A stretch of 64,000 nt of DNA from Chaunax sp. Z400 (GCA_037577475.1 CM075204.1:6318855-6382854); one strand, 5' to 3'. Shown: positions 49,380 through 61,499, counted from the stretch's first letter. Numbers and translations are program-made. The notes: generated by a model not told the origin, from the sequence alone.

Positions 49380-49880
49380 CATGATGTGGATCTGCATCAA
49401 AATGTAATCAACTCCTCCTTGGCCTTAGTCCTATCCCTCCACCACATTTCATTGAGATCAGTTTATAACTTTTTGCGATATCTTGTCCACAAACAGACCG
49501 ACAAATGTAGGTGATCACGTAGTTTGGTTCCCAGATCTAGATCCTGATCCGGATCATCACAAAAGGATATGCTAGGGTCCATCTTTGGTGAAAATTTCAT
49601 GCAAATCCATCCATTAGTGTTTGCATAATCCTGCAAACAAACAGACAAACACCAGAACTTGATGTGTTTCTGTAGCTTTCTCATCCCTCCACCAAATCAG
49701 TTCTGAAGTTTTTGGTAATTATTAAAAATACCAATTAAAAGAAACAAACCTGGATCAGATATACAGGAATTTTAATGAATTTGTCCCAGGCTCCAGCCCA
49801 ACCACCAAATCTTTGGTAAATTGGGTTAATAATATATAAACCTGCTGACAAACCAACCAACCAATGGATACAAAAACAAG
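49380..49880 (+). repeat. Cluster of three diverged dispersed-repeat fragments with AACAAACA-like tails
   Basis: Three successive segments end similarly: near 49,490 (CCACAAACAGACCGACAAAT), near 49,650 (CCTGCAAACAAACAGACAAA) and near 49,860 (CTGCTGACAAACCAACCAAC). Each is preceded by words such as GGATCTGCATCAAAA, GATCCGGATCATCAC or TGGATCAGAT. They match the better-preserved copy at 57,177-57,365. I take them as three insertions or a local duplication of the same teleost repeat. Confidence 0.6.
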
Positions 49881-50689
49881 CAATTTCCTCTATCATCTGG
49901 TCTTTGTTTTTTAACATCACAAACATCAGATATTTGTGGCAGCAGAGCGGTGTATGCAGGATTGGGTCCAAATCAACTCCTGTGTGTGTTCATGGCAGTG
50001 CAGGAGCAGTGTGGCTCATTAATGTATTTTTAATAGTTTTTAGACAACAATGGAACTCTATAGCATGGAGGATTAATAAACCATATGTCAGGCTTTGTCA
50101 GTGGGATGCATTCATTATTGGTTTGGGTTTTCATGGGAAAAATAGAAAATATCACCAGCCGTTTGAAAGAGTAGCCTATTTTCCCGGCGACAGCAGACAT
50201 GTAAAACCTTGACAAAAGACTATTTGGCTGGAGGCTTTCTGGCAGATGCTTCATATAATTGAATTTTAGGGGGCAGCCATAATAACTGTAAAACTAATAA
50301 GGTTAGAGGCTTGATTCTAGAGCCTGTGGGGATGATCTGTAGGGTCAAGACGTGCCTCCTTACTTTGGACCAACTGCTCATTGGCGAGTGCTTTGTGCTG
50401 TTGAGGTCAGCATGCAGGAAAGTTGGATCAGAGACAGCAAAAGAGAGGGAGGCCATGACTGGAGGGGAGTAAAAGCGGCTCCGTGCTTTGGGTTAAATCT
50501 TTTTAAATGTTCACTATGATGGTCTCTGACGAATAAGACAGGCAGGGGAGACGGACGGCTTGTTCACAGACACACACAAACACACACAGGGATGAGAGAG
50601 AGACATAGTGGTCTATTTGTTGACAAGGGATTTGCACAGAGTGACAAGGGAGAGAAAGCAAGAGACCCTTTTTTCTTCTTTAAATGAAA

Positions 50690-51010
50690 ACGGCAGAAAT
50701 GCATCGCTCCCCACTGCTCCGCGCGGAATAATTAAGGACGGAGATGCAAAAGACTCCTTAATTAGATTTTTTAATTATTGAGGATTCACTTCTCCTATAG
50801 TGGCCCAATTAAGAAAGCTCATCAAAAACTAAAGAGATGAAGAGAGGCCTCCTCCTCTTCCCCCGTCTCGTCTTCCTCCATCTCCTCTTCCTCAACTCCC
50901 TCATTTGTCAGAAATGGACTACCTGCGATCCGTTTCATGGCTTGTCCTCGCCGTTGAGCGAGGAATGGAGGGGACTCTCACCGACTTTAATTAACTTGCT
51001 TGTTTTCACG
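50690..51010. other. Candidate conserved non-coding element(s)
   Basis: Repeat-poor sequence with several TTAATTA/TAATTA words (50,725-50,835 and near 50,990), the core recognised by homeodomain proteins, and GC-rich words such as CCGCGCGGAATAATTAAGG. This is the texture of vertebrate developmental enhancers. No conservation data are available, so this is inference. Confidence 0.25.
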
Positions 51011-51325
51011 GCCTCACTGATAGTCAAGGAGAGAGGAGGGAGAGTGGAGGGAGCGTGGAGGGGCGGTAAAGAAGAGGCAGTAAAGCTTTTCCTTTAAAGA
51101 TAATGAGTCTAATGATGGTGGAGATGGCAGGAAGGTAATTTGACCTTTTCTTTCCTCTCTGAGCTGTTGCCTGGTTCTCTGATGAGGAAACGCTCACAGA
51201 GAGAAAAGTTTGACTGATGGAGAAAAAGAATGAATGAATGACAAATCCAACTTCTGAAAGGTTGTTTTAGTCCATTAACTACAAATTGTGTTTAGTTTTC
51301 CAAGTATTTTATGTTTATAGACTGA

Positions 51326-51368
51326 TTTCCTTCCTTCCAGGAAGCCATTGGTTTCACTTCATTTCAGG
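51326..51368 (+). repeat. Inverted repeat, left arm
   Basis: GACTGATTTCCTTCCTTCCA followed by GGAAGCCATTGGTTTCACTT is matched in reverse complement by 52,277-52,326 with only a few mismatches. The 900 bases between the arms contain the antisense Rex3 remnant. Confidence 0.8.
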
Positions 51369-51489
51369 ATGAAAATCAATTGCAGAATCTTAGATTGTTA
51401 ATCCATCAGAGGGAATTCAGCTGCATTCTTTACCCTGATGTGGTAACAAACAGGGACCATTTTGAAGAACTGTGTTCAACAAGACCATT

Positions 51490-51830
51490 CATCCATCCAT
51501 CCATCGGCTGAGCAGGGTATTGCAGACTTCCCTTTATCTTGCAATGTTTTCAAGCTCCTCCACTAGATGTGATTCATCAGGATGTCAGGTTGTCCTCACA
51601 GTTGAATGTGCCTTTAAAAACCTCCAAAAGAAGCTGGTCAGGAGACATCCTCATCAAAATGCTTCTCTCAAAGGAAGGTAGGAGCTGCCAAGGTCCCGTC
51701 CAACGCCTGCATTTACTGCTGACACGGCCCAGATCCACCTGTCCATCTCACTTTCCTCACTTATGATCACGACCCACAGATATGTCAACTTCACTTGGGG
51801 CAGCAACTCAACCCAGGGGCAAAACTGCAG
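51490..51830 (-). pseudogene. Antisense Rex3-type LINE remnant
   Basis: On the plus strand it starts with the complementary tail (CATC)n at 51,490-51,505. It continues with GCAGACTTCCCTTTATCTTG, ACCTCCAAAAGAAGCTGGTC, AGGAGACATCCTCATCAAAA, CTCACTTATGATCACGACCC, AGATATGTCAACTTC and ACTTGGGGCAGCAACTCAAC. These are the Rex3 3' part in reverse order, with a large internal deletion. It is more diverged than the copy at 46,315. Confidence 0.75.
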
Positions 51831-52276
51831 GAAATTAAATCATGAACACGCAACAAATCTTATATAGAAGGTTGATGGAGTTTCATTAAATGTTCACCAG
51901 CAGAACGGCATTGGCCAATCCTCTTAAACCTAAAGCACCTAGAAATAGGCTGGGCTAACGTAGCACTGCTCCAACAAGGGCTGAGATGTGATCACATCCC
52001 TTTGGAATCCAGCCTGGAACTATGTGTCTTTTTGTGGACTTTATCAAATAAACCCACAATTACAGCAGTAAATGTGATTATTTATCCATTATTCTTTGTT
52101 GAAGACTTGAAAAGTTATTGTTGTTGTTTAATCCAGTGGCCATCGGCCAAAACCAGAGCACAGAAAACGATCGTTTTAGGGACAAAGACGGTTTTTGGAA
52201 GACAAAGAAATGTAAGGGCTATAATGCTCAGTATGATGGATACCTCACAACTTTGAAGTGATATTTCTATAGTCTG

Positions 52277-52326
52277 CTGAAGTGAAGTGAAGCCAATGGC
52301 TGCCTGGAAGGAAGGAAATCAATCTA
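52277..52326 (-). repeat. Inverted repeat, right arm
   Basis: AAGTGAAGCCAATGGCTGCC and TGGAAGGAAGGAAATCAATC form the reverse complement of 51,326-51,368. Sequence to its left (TTTGAAGTGATATTTCTATA) probably belongs to the same repeat family. Confidence 0.8.
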
Positions 52327-53150
52327 AAAATATGCTTTATGTTTTGGGATACTGCCGGTACTAATGTTATAGATGCACTGTTTGTAGTCAATGGGCTACA
52401 ACATCCAGCGCCACCGGTGTGCTGTTTAAAAGACGTAAAGAGACACAGAGACATCCATTTGGGACTCGATGCTTTTCTGGGCCTTCTCACTGGAGCCCAG
52501 ACTAAATTAACATCCGATTCACTTTGAGACTTTCAAACCCCCCTGGGCCCTGTCCTCTCCTGTCCCTCCTCCACTCCTCCACCCCTTCTTTCCTCCATCT
52601 CCCATCTCCATCCTTGTACCCTTTCCATTCCCACAGGAGCCAAATAAGGTAGCCTAGGAACACTGAACATTAATAAACGGATACTTAGAGGGGGGTGGTA
52701 GAGGAAGGGGAAAAAAAGAAGAATTGGCCTACTTTAACACTTGTCACTATCCCACCCTCTCATGCATCTTCTCTCCCCCTCCCCTTTCATTTTTTTTTCT
52801 CCCACTCTTCTCCAATTTCAGTAAGTGCTGCCAGTCTCGCCCTGTAGCTGAATAAACAGTTATGGAGCGAAGAAGAACAGACGAGAGGACATTTACTGTG
52901 TCGTTTCCCTGGAGGGATTTCTCTTTAAATTACCTGTTAAATGGCCTCCAGGGGCAGGACTTCAACATGCGTGGATGTGTGTGTGTCAGCATTTGTGGGT
53001 GCTTGTGTGTTATGGCACGCTACAGGGCAGTCTCCTCCATTTCACACATGCCTTCCCTCCCCAAAGGCATGCGGCATTGTCGAGGAAAAAAAACTGAATT
53101 AAAGTAATTCTGTCCGTATGTTCCTCCTCGCCTCAGTCTCCCTCTACTCG

Positions 53151-53153
<3 letters not shown>

Positions 53154-53234
<81 letters not shown>
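53154..53234. repeat. (CA)n microsatellite, 81 bp
   Basis: Perfect CA run of about 40 units. Confidence 0.97.
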
Positions 53235-53237
<3 letters not shown>

Positions 53238-53879
53238 TCCCACCTCTTCTTTTTTCCGTCTCACCAGTTCGTCAGTGAGCGGTTATGTTCGGTGTTTGAC
53301 CACAGAGTCGGGGGAGTCAGGATGCCATGGACGCTGTAAAAAGTGTCCATGCTGGAATGTCACATGATCTCCGCTTCTGTCTGCATTTTTCCTCACATGC
53401 TTAAAAGCAGCAAATGAGATGATTCTGCGTCCTCTAAGCAGAGCTTCATTTATGGGAGCGATTCTGCACAAACAAATGTGCTCGTTGTGAAACAAGGCCG
53501 ATTAACTGGGATTGAGCCACTTGCATTGAAATGAGCCTTTCAAGCAAGACAAACATGTTGATGTGCTGAAATTAAGGGAACATTACTCACTCATTTTCTC
53601 TGTAATGAACACTGACAAGACCATCTCTGCATACAGACAATGAGAACTATTTCATCATCATTCCAGGTTGGATTGTGTGGCCAATACATTTTGTACTGTA
53701 TATTTGAATGATAATACTAATATATATTTATATAAATGCTGATTTTCATTTCATAGAATGTGTTTTGACCCAAACTTATTTCATTTAAATGTTGGTTTTC
53801 TTTGCAGATGATCGAACACTATTAGTAGCTGTAAGGGCAAAATTAAAATGTGAAACCAGGAACTATCTTCAAACCTTCC

Positions 53880-53932
53880 TTTGTTTACTGGTTAGCTCTT
53901 TGTTTACTGGTTAGCTCTTTGTTTACTGGTTA
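53880..53932. repeat. 21-bp tandem repeat, 2.5 copies
   Basis: TTTGTTTACTGGTTAGCTC occurs at about 53,880 and 53,900, then a shortened third copy. Confidence 0.9.
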
Positions 53933-54821
53933 TTGTTGTACATGGCTGTGGAGAGAGCTGGCAGATCGTCCATTTTAGAAAATTAAAAAAGGTGCAAAGA
54001 GCAGGTTGACAGGCCCCAGATTGCCTTTGTCACAGTGGGTTTATTCTAAATTGACTGACAGCAAATTCTTTTGGTAATTTGCACCACTGAAAATGAAATA
54101 TAAGCTGGTTTCTTTAGCTGACTCCTGCATGTCATCAGTTATTGAGATCTGTCTTCTAAGAAATCCCTGCGTCATGTTTAGTAGTTTGAACATATTTGTC
54201 ATTTTTCACTTAACATTGTGCTTATGAATTCATCAAAGTCCTGGTTAGTGAGTTTTAGACAAAGTGTAGTTGTGTAGTTTGTTGTCTTATTCTGACCCCA
54301 CGTGTTTTGTTTACCCCGCCTCTCTGTGTGTGCTATAAAAATATGTTTTATGTATAAATACTTCCTCTTTCACAACCTTCCACCAGTTCTGTTGTTGTAG
54401 TGATGGATCAAACTTAAGAGTCCTGCAGGAAGTTAAAAACGTGGCCTACCCTCCACGTAATGTGCCAGATATCTGAGGGGATCCATAAATGAGTGTATTC
54501 TTTTTCCCTGGTCTGCGGGGGAAACATTTAAAGTTACCAAAGTTACCAGTATAATCAGAGATGTGAGGGAAGCAGGAGGTGACAGTAGCTGCTCCAGTGT
54601 TTAGGCCTAGTCTGTCTTTGACCCGCCTGTTTCTCTCTAGATGGAGGCAGTTCATGTTTTATTTTGAGTCAAAGGGTTGATAGCAGTCAAATAATCCATA
54701 TGTTTGTGATTGTGTCGCCATGGTATAACTCAAGATCACCACTGCTTCTCTCTTAAAACCTTTAAGTTTGAATCAGTAGCTACTAAAACATCAGAAAAAT
54801 GTACAGCTGTATACTAACAAA

Positions 54822-54940
54822 GGCCGGGTATTGTTTAAAATCACAATGCAAGGATCAGTACTAATACCCTTAAACTATTACTAATACCAATAGAGTACAT
54901 CAGTACTTAATTTGATACTTTTTTTTTTTTTTTTTGCTAC
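54822..54940 (+). repeat. Possible MITE end (GGCCGGGTATTG type) with T18 tract
   Basis: AGGCCGGGTATTGTTTAAAA, repeated ACTAATACC words and GATAC before a poly-T run resemble a common teleost MITE. The far end is not recognised. Confidence 0.35.
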
Positions 54941-55587
54941 TCACAAGTACAGTAGGGTGGCTACATACAGCTAGAAGAGATTAAACACAACCCTGCAGAC
55001 TAGAGCCTACCCAAAGCAATTTAACGTCATGAGTCAGATGCTCAATTTGAACATATACACAACGTGATGTAGCCTAGTATTCATTTATATCTGCAGTAAC
55101 TTACAGTTGAAGTGAAGAAGAGGATGATGATGGTATCAAAGAAGCCATTTGACCTGAAGTTTTCTTCATGCCTATGGAGGTGCTTTATCATATTATTCAT
55201 ATTCCTGATAAACACCTTCCACATTTCATGCATTTATTTTTATATGAGGCCATAGAGATGTATTGTTGATCATCATCATAGATTAGATCATCAGATTATC
55301 TAAGCAACCCCCACGCTGATGGAGCTGTGGAAGATGGAGACCTTTAAACTGTAAAAAAAAACAAAAAAAACACCACAGGACGGCATCAAGGAGAGCAGAT
55401 TTCTGCAGCTCAGTGCTCACACAAAAAATGAAATGTAAGTTCTGGCAAAGGCACTTGTTGCTGCACCTTAAGCAGAACACATGTTCAAGTTTGTGAGCAC
55501 TTTTTTGTGTAACGGCTAGAGGAGAGATTAAAAAAAGGGTGTGAATAACTGTTCAAATCAATTTGGGATCTCGGGGCTTCTGGAGAT

Positions 55588-55790
55588 GAGCTGTATGAAC
55601 TCATTTATGTTTGTTTATTGTTGTTGTTTTTTTTACCTTTTTAAATGAATCCTCATTTTTTAAATGAATCCTCTGTGGTTTTAGAGAATGCTGCAACGCT
55701 GTTGCTGCCAAGCTCTCAACTTTCCATCAGCATAGGAGTGAGGAGATAATGAGTGAATTTTCATATTTGGTGAACTGCTCCCAACACAAC
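55588..55790 (+). mobile_element. MITE-like dispersed repeat, copy 3 (GAACAGTTC family)
   Basis: GAGCTGTATGAACTC, AGAATGCTGCAACGCTGTTG, AACTTTCCATCAGCATAGGA and TGGTGAACTGCTCCC match copies 1 and 2 in the same orientation. Confidence 0.6.
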
Positions 55791-56099
55791 ATTATTTTTG
55801 TTCAAAACACAAATTGTTGATAATTAGAGGTTTACCTCCTCTTTAAAAAGAAGTTGTCAGGGTATTTTTTGCAGTGTCCAGAGACCACAGGACAGGCTCC
55901 ATCCTTCCCTCGAGGGCAGCTCAGTACTACACACCGCTGTGTGTCCCTTCTGCCATTCTGGCACTGGGCTTACAGTTCTTGCCACTTGCCCCCAACCCAT
56001 CCCGGATGCCCCCCTTCTACCTCGCTGCCTACCCATCCACCTCTTCCACTTCCCTTGAACAAGCCACCAGATCTTGATGAGGAGAGGAGAGGAGAGGAA

Positions 56100-56630
56100 T
56101 CCCTTCTTTTTTCTATTGTCTCTCAGTTCCTTTCTTCTCCTCTTACCCGCCCCTCGTTTCCCGCTCTCCGCCAGAGAACTTTGAAATAATTTGCGTCTTG
56201 TGGTTTTTTGTTTTTTTTACACATTCTAATTTCCAACTAAATGGGACATCTGTTTGAGAAAAGGAAGATTTGCCATGGTTGCCAAGGCAACTATCACTCT
56301 GAAAGGAAGGGGGGGGCAAGTTGCGGGAGGAAAGAAAAAAAAAAGTCCAGCAGCTTTTATGGATAGAATTAGACTTTGGTGGCATATTATCCCTGCAAGA
56401 CAAACAGCAGCGGGGCCTGCTCTCTCCTTATTCTCTCTTCCTCTCTTCCCATCCCTCCTCATGTCATCCTCTCTCAGTCTCCTAATCATCTTTCATCCCA
56501 CTTACCCCGTCTCCCACTGTCTCTCTGTCTCTCTCTTTATCGGCTATTTTCTCACTCAGGCCGTCATATTCCTCTCCCCTGTCCCTGTTTCCCTTCCTTC
56601 CCCCTCACTTTTTCTCTCCCCTTGCTGCAG
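56100..56630. repeat. CT-rich low-complexity blocks
   Basis: Pyrimidine-rich sequence at 56,105-56,170 and 56,420-56,630 with a purine-rich part at 56,300-56,345. Open frames here are Ser/Leu/Pro-rich artefacts. Confidence 0.6.
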
Positions 56631-56860
56631 CATCATCAGAAATATCAGTGTGAAATCTGCCTCCAATTAGAGGCCTAAACCCCTCGCTCCAACCCCCAGC
56701 CGCCCACCCATGACAGCCTTTCTGCTGTCTGAAACATCCCTTCGGCTGTGCTGAAGCCCACCTCACACTCCCTGGTAATTGGTCATTATTTAGAACAGGA
56801 AGGGACAAATGTGCTCCCCCCAGTGCTTCTAAATGCAAGTTAAACGGCCCTTCGTTATGG
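56630..56860. other. Candidate conserved non-coding element
   Basis: Complex, repeat-free sequence with CCAATTAGAGGCC, GGTAATTGGTCATTATTTAG and GCCGCCCACCCATGACAGCC words, standing out between low-complexity blocks. The enhancer or CNE status is inferred from texture only. Confidence 0.25.
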
Positions 56861-57176
56861 CTGCTCTAACAATAAAGAATGGTGACGGAGGAGGAGGGGG
56901 ATCCTATCACATGCTGCAGACCAGACACGACAAGACAAGGTGGAGAAGGATTGCTTCCTCTTCCTTCCCATGACATTTCATGGATGTTTGTTTGAAGGCA
57001 GAGAGTTGGAGTGTTGGATAACAGGTGAAGCAGCGCTGGGTCCGTTTGTGTTGAGTAAAAATCTGCTGCATTCATAAGCTGAGGGACGAGGGAAAGATAT
57101 TAGGTTCAGGAAAAAAGGCACTGTTGTTCTTAATGGCAGCAGCACTGTTATCTTTAAAAAAAATCAATTAAAAAAA

Positions 57177-57365
57177 ATCATCCTGGACCAGTCCCTTTGT
57201 CTGGATCCACACCAAAATTTAATGGGGTCTATTCTGGCCCAAGACCCATCCTTTCACCAAGTTTCACGGAAACCCATTCAGTAGTTTTTACATAATCCTG
57301 CTCACAAACCAACAAACACAACCAACGGACGGGTGTAAACATGACCTCCTTGGTGGAGGGAATCA
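57177..57365 (+). repeat. Teleost dispersed repeat, best-preserved copy (AACAAACA tail)
   Basis: CTGGATCCACACCAAAATTT, AATGGGGTCTATTCTGGCCC, ACCAAGTTTCACGGAAACCC, ATTCAGTAGTTTTTACATAA, TCCTGCTCACAAACCAACAA and ACCTCCTTGGTGGAGG are the typical ordered words. It is probably a LINE 3'-tail or SINE family; I cannot name it with certainty. Confidence 0.65.
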
Positions 57366-60093
57366 GTAAACACATCTGATTCAGTGAAATGTTGCATGAC
57401 TTCCTGTCAGTCCCCATGATTTCATTCTTTCTATGTGGGTCCATATAGTCCTGATGATGCAGGATGACATGACCAGAATTGTGCAACGAAGAGTTTCCTG
57501 TTTATTATACCTTATAACCAGAACCTCTTCCAGTCCAACCTCTGAACCACTCTGACTATGTGCATGAACCGGGTCTTACCAGAACATGATACACTGATGC
57601 ATTTAAATAGAGACATTAGTCTTCGAAGTCAATAAAAATTAATAGTTTTTGCTGCTTGGTAACAATGTCTGTCTAAATGCTGGCAGCCCTGGTCTTGGAG
57701 CAGTCAAAGCGATTTTTTTTTACATTGCTTGTTTAGGCATCTCTGATGCAAACTATGTTTGAAATACATATAAATGAACACAGTTTCATTAAAGACGAGG
57801 TCCTGCTGTTTCTGGGAACACAACATGTGTCCATGTTTACTGAGGGGATGTGACAGTGAGGGGGGAAAGGAAGAGATGGCAAAATATTACACGTCCATGC
57901 AGAGTTAAATTAATCTGCAATCTGCACACAACTACTACTGCTAGACAGGCTAACGGGAAAACCAAACATCTCTTCAGGCAACGTGACCTGTGTTTGGCAG
58001 TGACATTGAAGGCTCAGATAAAACCATGTCTTTTTCAATGTGAGCAAATGATGTAACATCAGATGGTGACAAGGGTCATAAGTAAGTTTGTATTAACATC
58101 AATCACACCAGAACTAAAGGACAGCCATGTCTTCATTCATCATCTGACTGGGCCAAATTAGCGAAGCTAGAGGTGTGAAAGCATCTAAAGGCACATTAAC
58201 CAGAGCTGATGGTTTAAAGTAAAAACACAGTTGTAATAAGTTCTATCCCTATTGTGTGTTTTTTCTCCTCACCTGAAAAAGGTCCTCTAATGTCAGAAAA
58301 TATCAATGATTTATGAAATATAAGGAATATTATGGTGTACACCAGGAACATGTGACATCACTGTTGATGGTGGTTACAGGTGTTACATATGTGTCATTCC
58401 AGAGCCCATGGATTAACAACATATTGAATTTGGAGGACTTGTTGGTTTCCAACAGAATCTGCACCAAGCTGAAGTTAGTTGACAGTTCATACTTTCAGTC
58501 ATGAGAAAGCAGCAGTACTAAGCAGTAAGAATATAGTGACAGTACTCAGTAGTGAGTACAGGCCCAACTAAAGCACTGGCATCATGTTCCCACCTCATTC
58601 TACCACCCCAGTCCCCACACAGGTTTAAATTAGGCCTCCTATGTCACCTGTGCAGCTCTAGGCATCTCACCCACCTGCTCTGTAATCACTCTCTACACAC
58701 ATGCTGCATCCTCCACCTGCTGCACCAGAGGAGGCCTGTACGCAGCGCTGATACCATGTGCTCTGATTGTCCTCATCCACTGAGCCTCTGCAGAGACTTC
58801 CTCTCTCAGCACAACTTCCTGCTTATGTTTGTCTGCCCATCTGCCTTCACGTCACTTTGTCTTCATCCCTCTCCACTCGACACGTTTTCCACTCTCTCCT
58901 CCCTGAGAAGAGAAGTTGATATATTTTGTTCTTTTAAAAAAATTCTTTACATACTCCATCTCGGCCGATTAGCGCGTTGTTAACGTTTTTTTTCCACGTT
59001 GCAGTCCTCTCCCCTGTGAGAGTCGTCTCCGGCGGGAGCTCATTATCGCCGGGCATGAAGTTGACTGCAAGGGTCCCGGCTGATTTGTCACATCCCAGTT
59101 CCCTCCCGCTGCAGAGCCCAGCAGATTGGGGGTGTTGTTGAGTGGTGTATGTGTGTGGTTGGGGGTGGTGGTGTGTAGGTGGAGACGATCGTCTAGAACT
59201 GCCTGCTCTGGGGAGCATCACAAAACGTTTTTCTACGGCCTGAGCTTGTTACTGTCTTGTTTCCTGACGGTAACTCTTGTCAGCAGACTGGGACGACGGC
59301 GAGTCACGTGGCGCTTGTTGAGAGCGTTTCCATGTGCTGTTTGTCATGTCGCTGGTATTGTTTACAGTGATTCATGCATTTCCCTTCATGCCTTTGTATT
59401 GTTCTGTGAAATGGAAATGACACTGGAAGAGTGTCATCTACTTACAAAATGCATGGGATGGGCTGTGGAAGTAGGAAATGAGCAATGAAGCCAAAGATGT
59501 ACGACTCAAACAAACATTTTTCTGCATGTTGGCTTCATCACAGAGTGTATATCAATTCATCCAGGAGCCTGACATTGGTTTACTTAGGTATTCTGTGTCA
59601 GCATTGTAAGCATTGCTGGAATTTATGATTTCTCTGTGTAGGACAATGAAATAAGGCTGGAAAAAGTTTGCATCCCAAACAATCCAGGCACATATTTTGG
59701 CTCCAGGATAACTTTTGTTGTGTGCAACGTCTGAAGGCCTTCAGTATTCATGAGAGTTTCTGGATTTGTCATCAGTTGAAGTCATAAGAATAAAAGGACA
59801 GCCTTCATAGTGTTTGATTGAAAGGCATGTAGGGGTAAGTCATGGTTGTGCCTCACCCATCTGAAACCAGACATCCACGACTTCAGTTCTTCCACACCCT
59901 CTGTTTGTTGCTTTCAAACCGCTCCCCTACTTTTACTTTGACAGGCTCATATCAATCCCTCTACAATGTATTATGGTGTTTTTGATTTTTCCAGTGGATT
60001 AACAAAGCAGGAAATATGTAACTCAAAGACTAAATCTTGTACACACTACAACCACACACTACAGGTGGTGTCTTTAGCTATTTAGGAACTTTA

Positions 60094-60816
60094 TGTCATG
60101 GTTCAGTATTTAGGTTGCCATTTCCTGTTCTATTTTGAAAGTTTTTTCCCTGCCATGTGCTTTTGCTTTGCATTTCCTGTGTTTCCTAGTTTTTGGTTCC
60201 ACTTATTTTGTAGGTTCATTTCATGATTTAGTTCCTCTATTTCCTGTTTTATTTTGTAGCAGTATTCCTTGCCTTGTGTTTTGCTTTACACTTCCTGTTG
60301 TCTTCTCTTATGATCTGTTTTACCCCTTTGGTTCCTGTCTGTGTTTTAGTCTCTGTGTTTAGTTCCAGTTTGCTCCCTTTCTCTTTGCTCATGTATTCTC
60401 TGTCTATTAGTTTATTGCTGCATCCTCCTTGTCTTTCCCTTTAATATATTTTCCCTCCAGTGTGTGATTGTCTGATTGTCTCCACCTGTTGTTGATTGTC
60501 TCCTCCTCCCTGTGTCACCTGTGTATCATTCCCTCGTTACCCTATAGTGTATTTAGGCTGTGTGATTCCCTCTGAGTTGTCAGTTCATCATCAATGTTTC
60601 CAGTGTTCTTCCCTTTGCTCCTCTGTAAGTTTTTCTCCTGGATTTATTGGAGGTTGTTATTTTGTTATTTTGTCTTGCTTGTTTTTTGTGCCTTAGTTTT
60701 GCGTTTCTGTTTGCTTGATTTTTGCCTCTTGGACTTTTATTGAATTAAAACCCTGAACTGCACTCTGCCCCTGTGTTGTCTGCATCTTTGGGTCCTGCTT
60801 TTGTGAATCCCTGACA
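60094..60816 (+). mobile_element. Solo LTR (723 bp) with 5-bp target-site duplication
   Basis: The element begins TGTCATGGTTCA and ends CCTGACA, so its ends are TGTCA..TGACA. It is flanked on both sides by CTTTA (60,089-60,093 and 60,817-60,821), a perfect 5-bp target-site duplication. Inside, a TATA-like stretch (ATAGTGTATTTAGG) lies near 60,545-60,556, and an ATTAAA polyadenylation signal lies at 60,744-60,749, about 70 bases before the 3' end, placing it in plus orientation. The U3-like half is pyrimidine-rich. No gag or pol sequence adjoins it, so it is a solo LTR left by recombination between two LTRs. Family (Ty3-like, BEL or ERV) is not resolved. Confidence 0.85.
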
Positions 60817-60924
60817 CTTTAGTTGAATTTAGGCTCCTTTGTCTCAGATTAAGGTTTCCGGGTCATAACTCAAAGAACTGGAAAAGAACCAAACTTTCAT
60901 GCTTGTATATGATCAGTTCAAAGT

Positions 60925-61400
60925 CCAGCATCATTTGTATGCAGATGACATAGTCATACACCGCTGCTCCCCCACTGCAGAGAGACTGATTTTAACACCA
61001 TCTGCATCTGAAACAACCTTAAATTCAAACAAAACTAAACTTCTGACTTTTTTCCCTTGGGGAAACGGATCAAAACCTTCTCCATCTATACTTTTGATGG
61101 TGTTCCTCTTCATTCCTTCAATAACTACAAATATCTTGGAATTTAGTTGGACAAAAGTTTAAAGTTAGTTTTAAATATCATGTCAACTGTCTGTATGGCA
61201 TCTAGAATTCAGCCCTCTTTCCTACTCAGAATGATTATGATGATACTAATTACAGGTTGGCCACATTGTACAAACTAGACCTCCTGTATCACTCAGTAGT
61301 AAGGTATGTCAATTCTAGTTTTAGGTGGTCATCCTCCATTGCTGTAGGCTACAACAAATTATCTATAGAAAATTGTTTTACACAAATATCTTACCTACTC
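60925..61400 (+). pseudogene. LINE reverse-transcriptase fragment (YADD)
   Basis: HHLYADDIVIHRCSPTAE gives the catalytic YADD box. Then NSNKTKLLTFF and, in other frames, NNYKYLGI-like, FKYHVNCLYG-like and DLLYHSVVRYV-like words follow in the order seen in fish LINE polymerases. The fragment is frame-shifted throughout and lacks both ends. It begins about 110 bases downstream of the solo LTR. Confidence 0.7.
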
Positions 61401-61499
61401 GAGCCTGAAAATGTTTAGTTTTGCAAAGCAGTAAAAAACTTAAATCACAAAACTGATTATATTTCTATGACAATTTAGGCCTCAGCCAAACCAAAATAG

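Noticed and set aside
60094..60816. Solo LTR read as a DNA transposon with inverted ends
   Set aside because: Only about 5 perfect bases plus a few more pair at the ends, the target duplication is 5 bp and an internal polyadenylation signal is present, which fits an LTR better.
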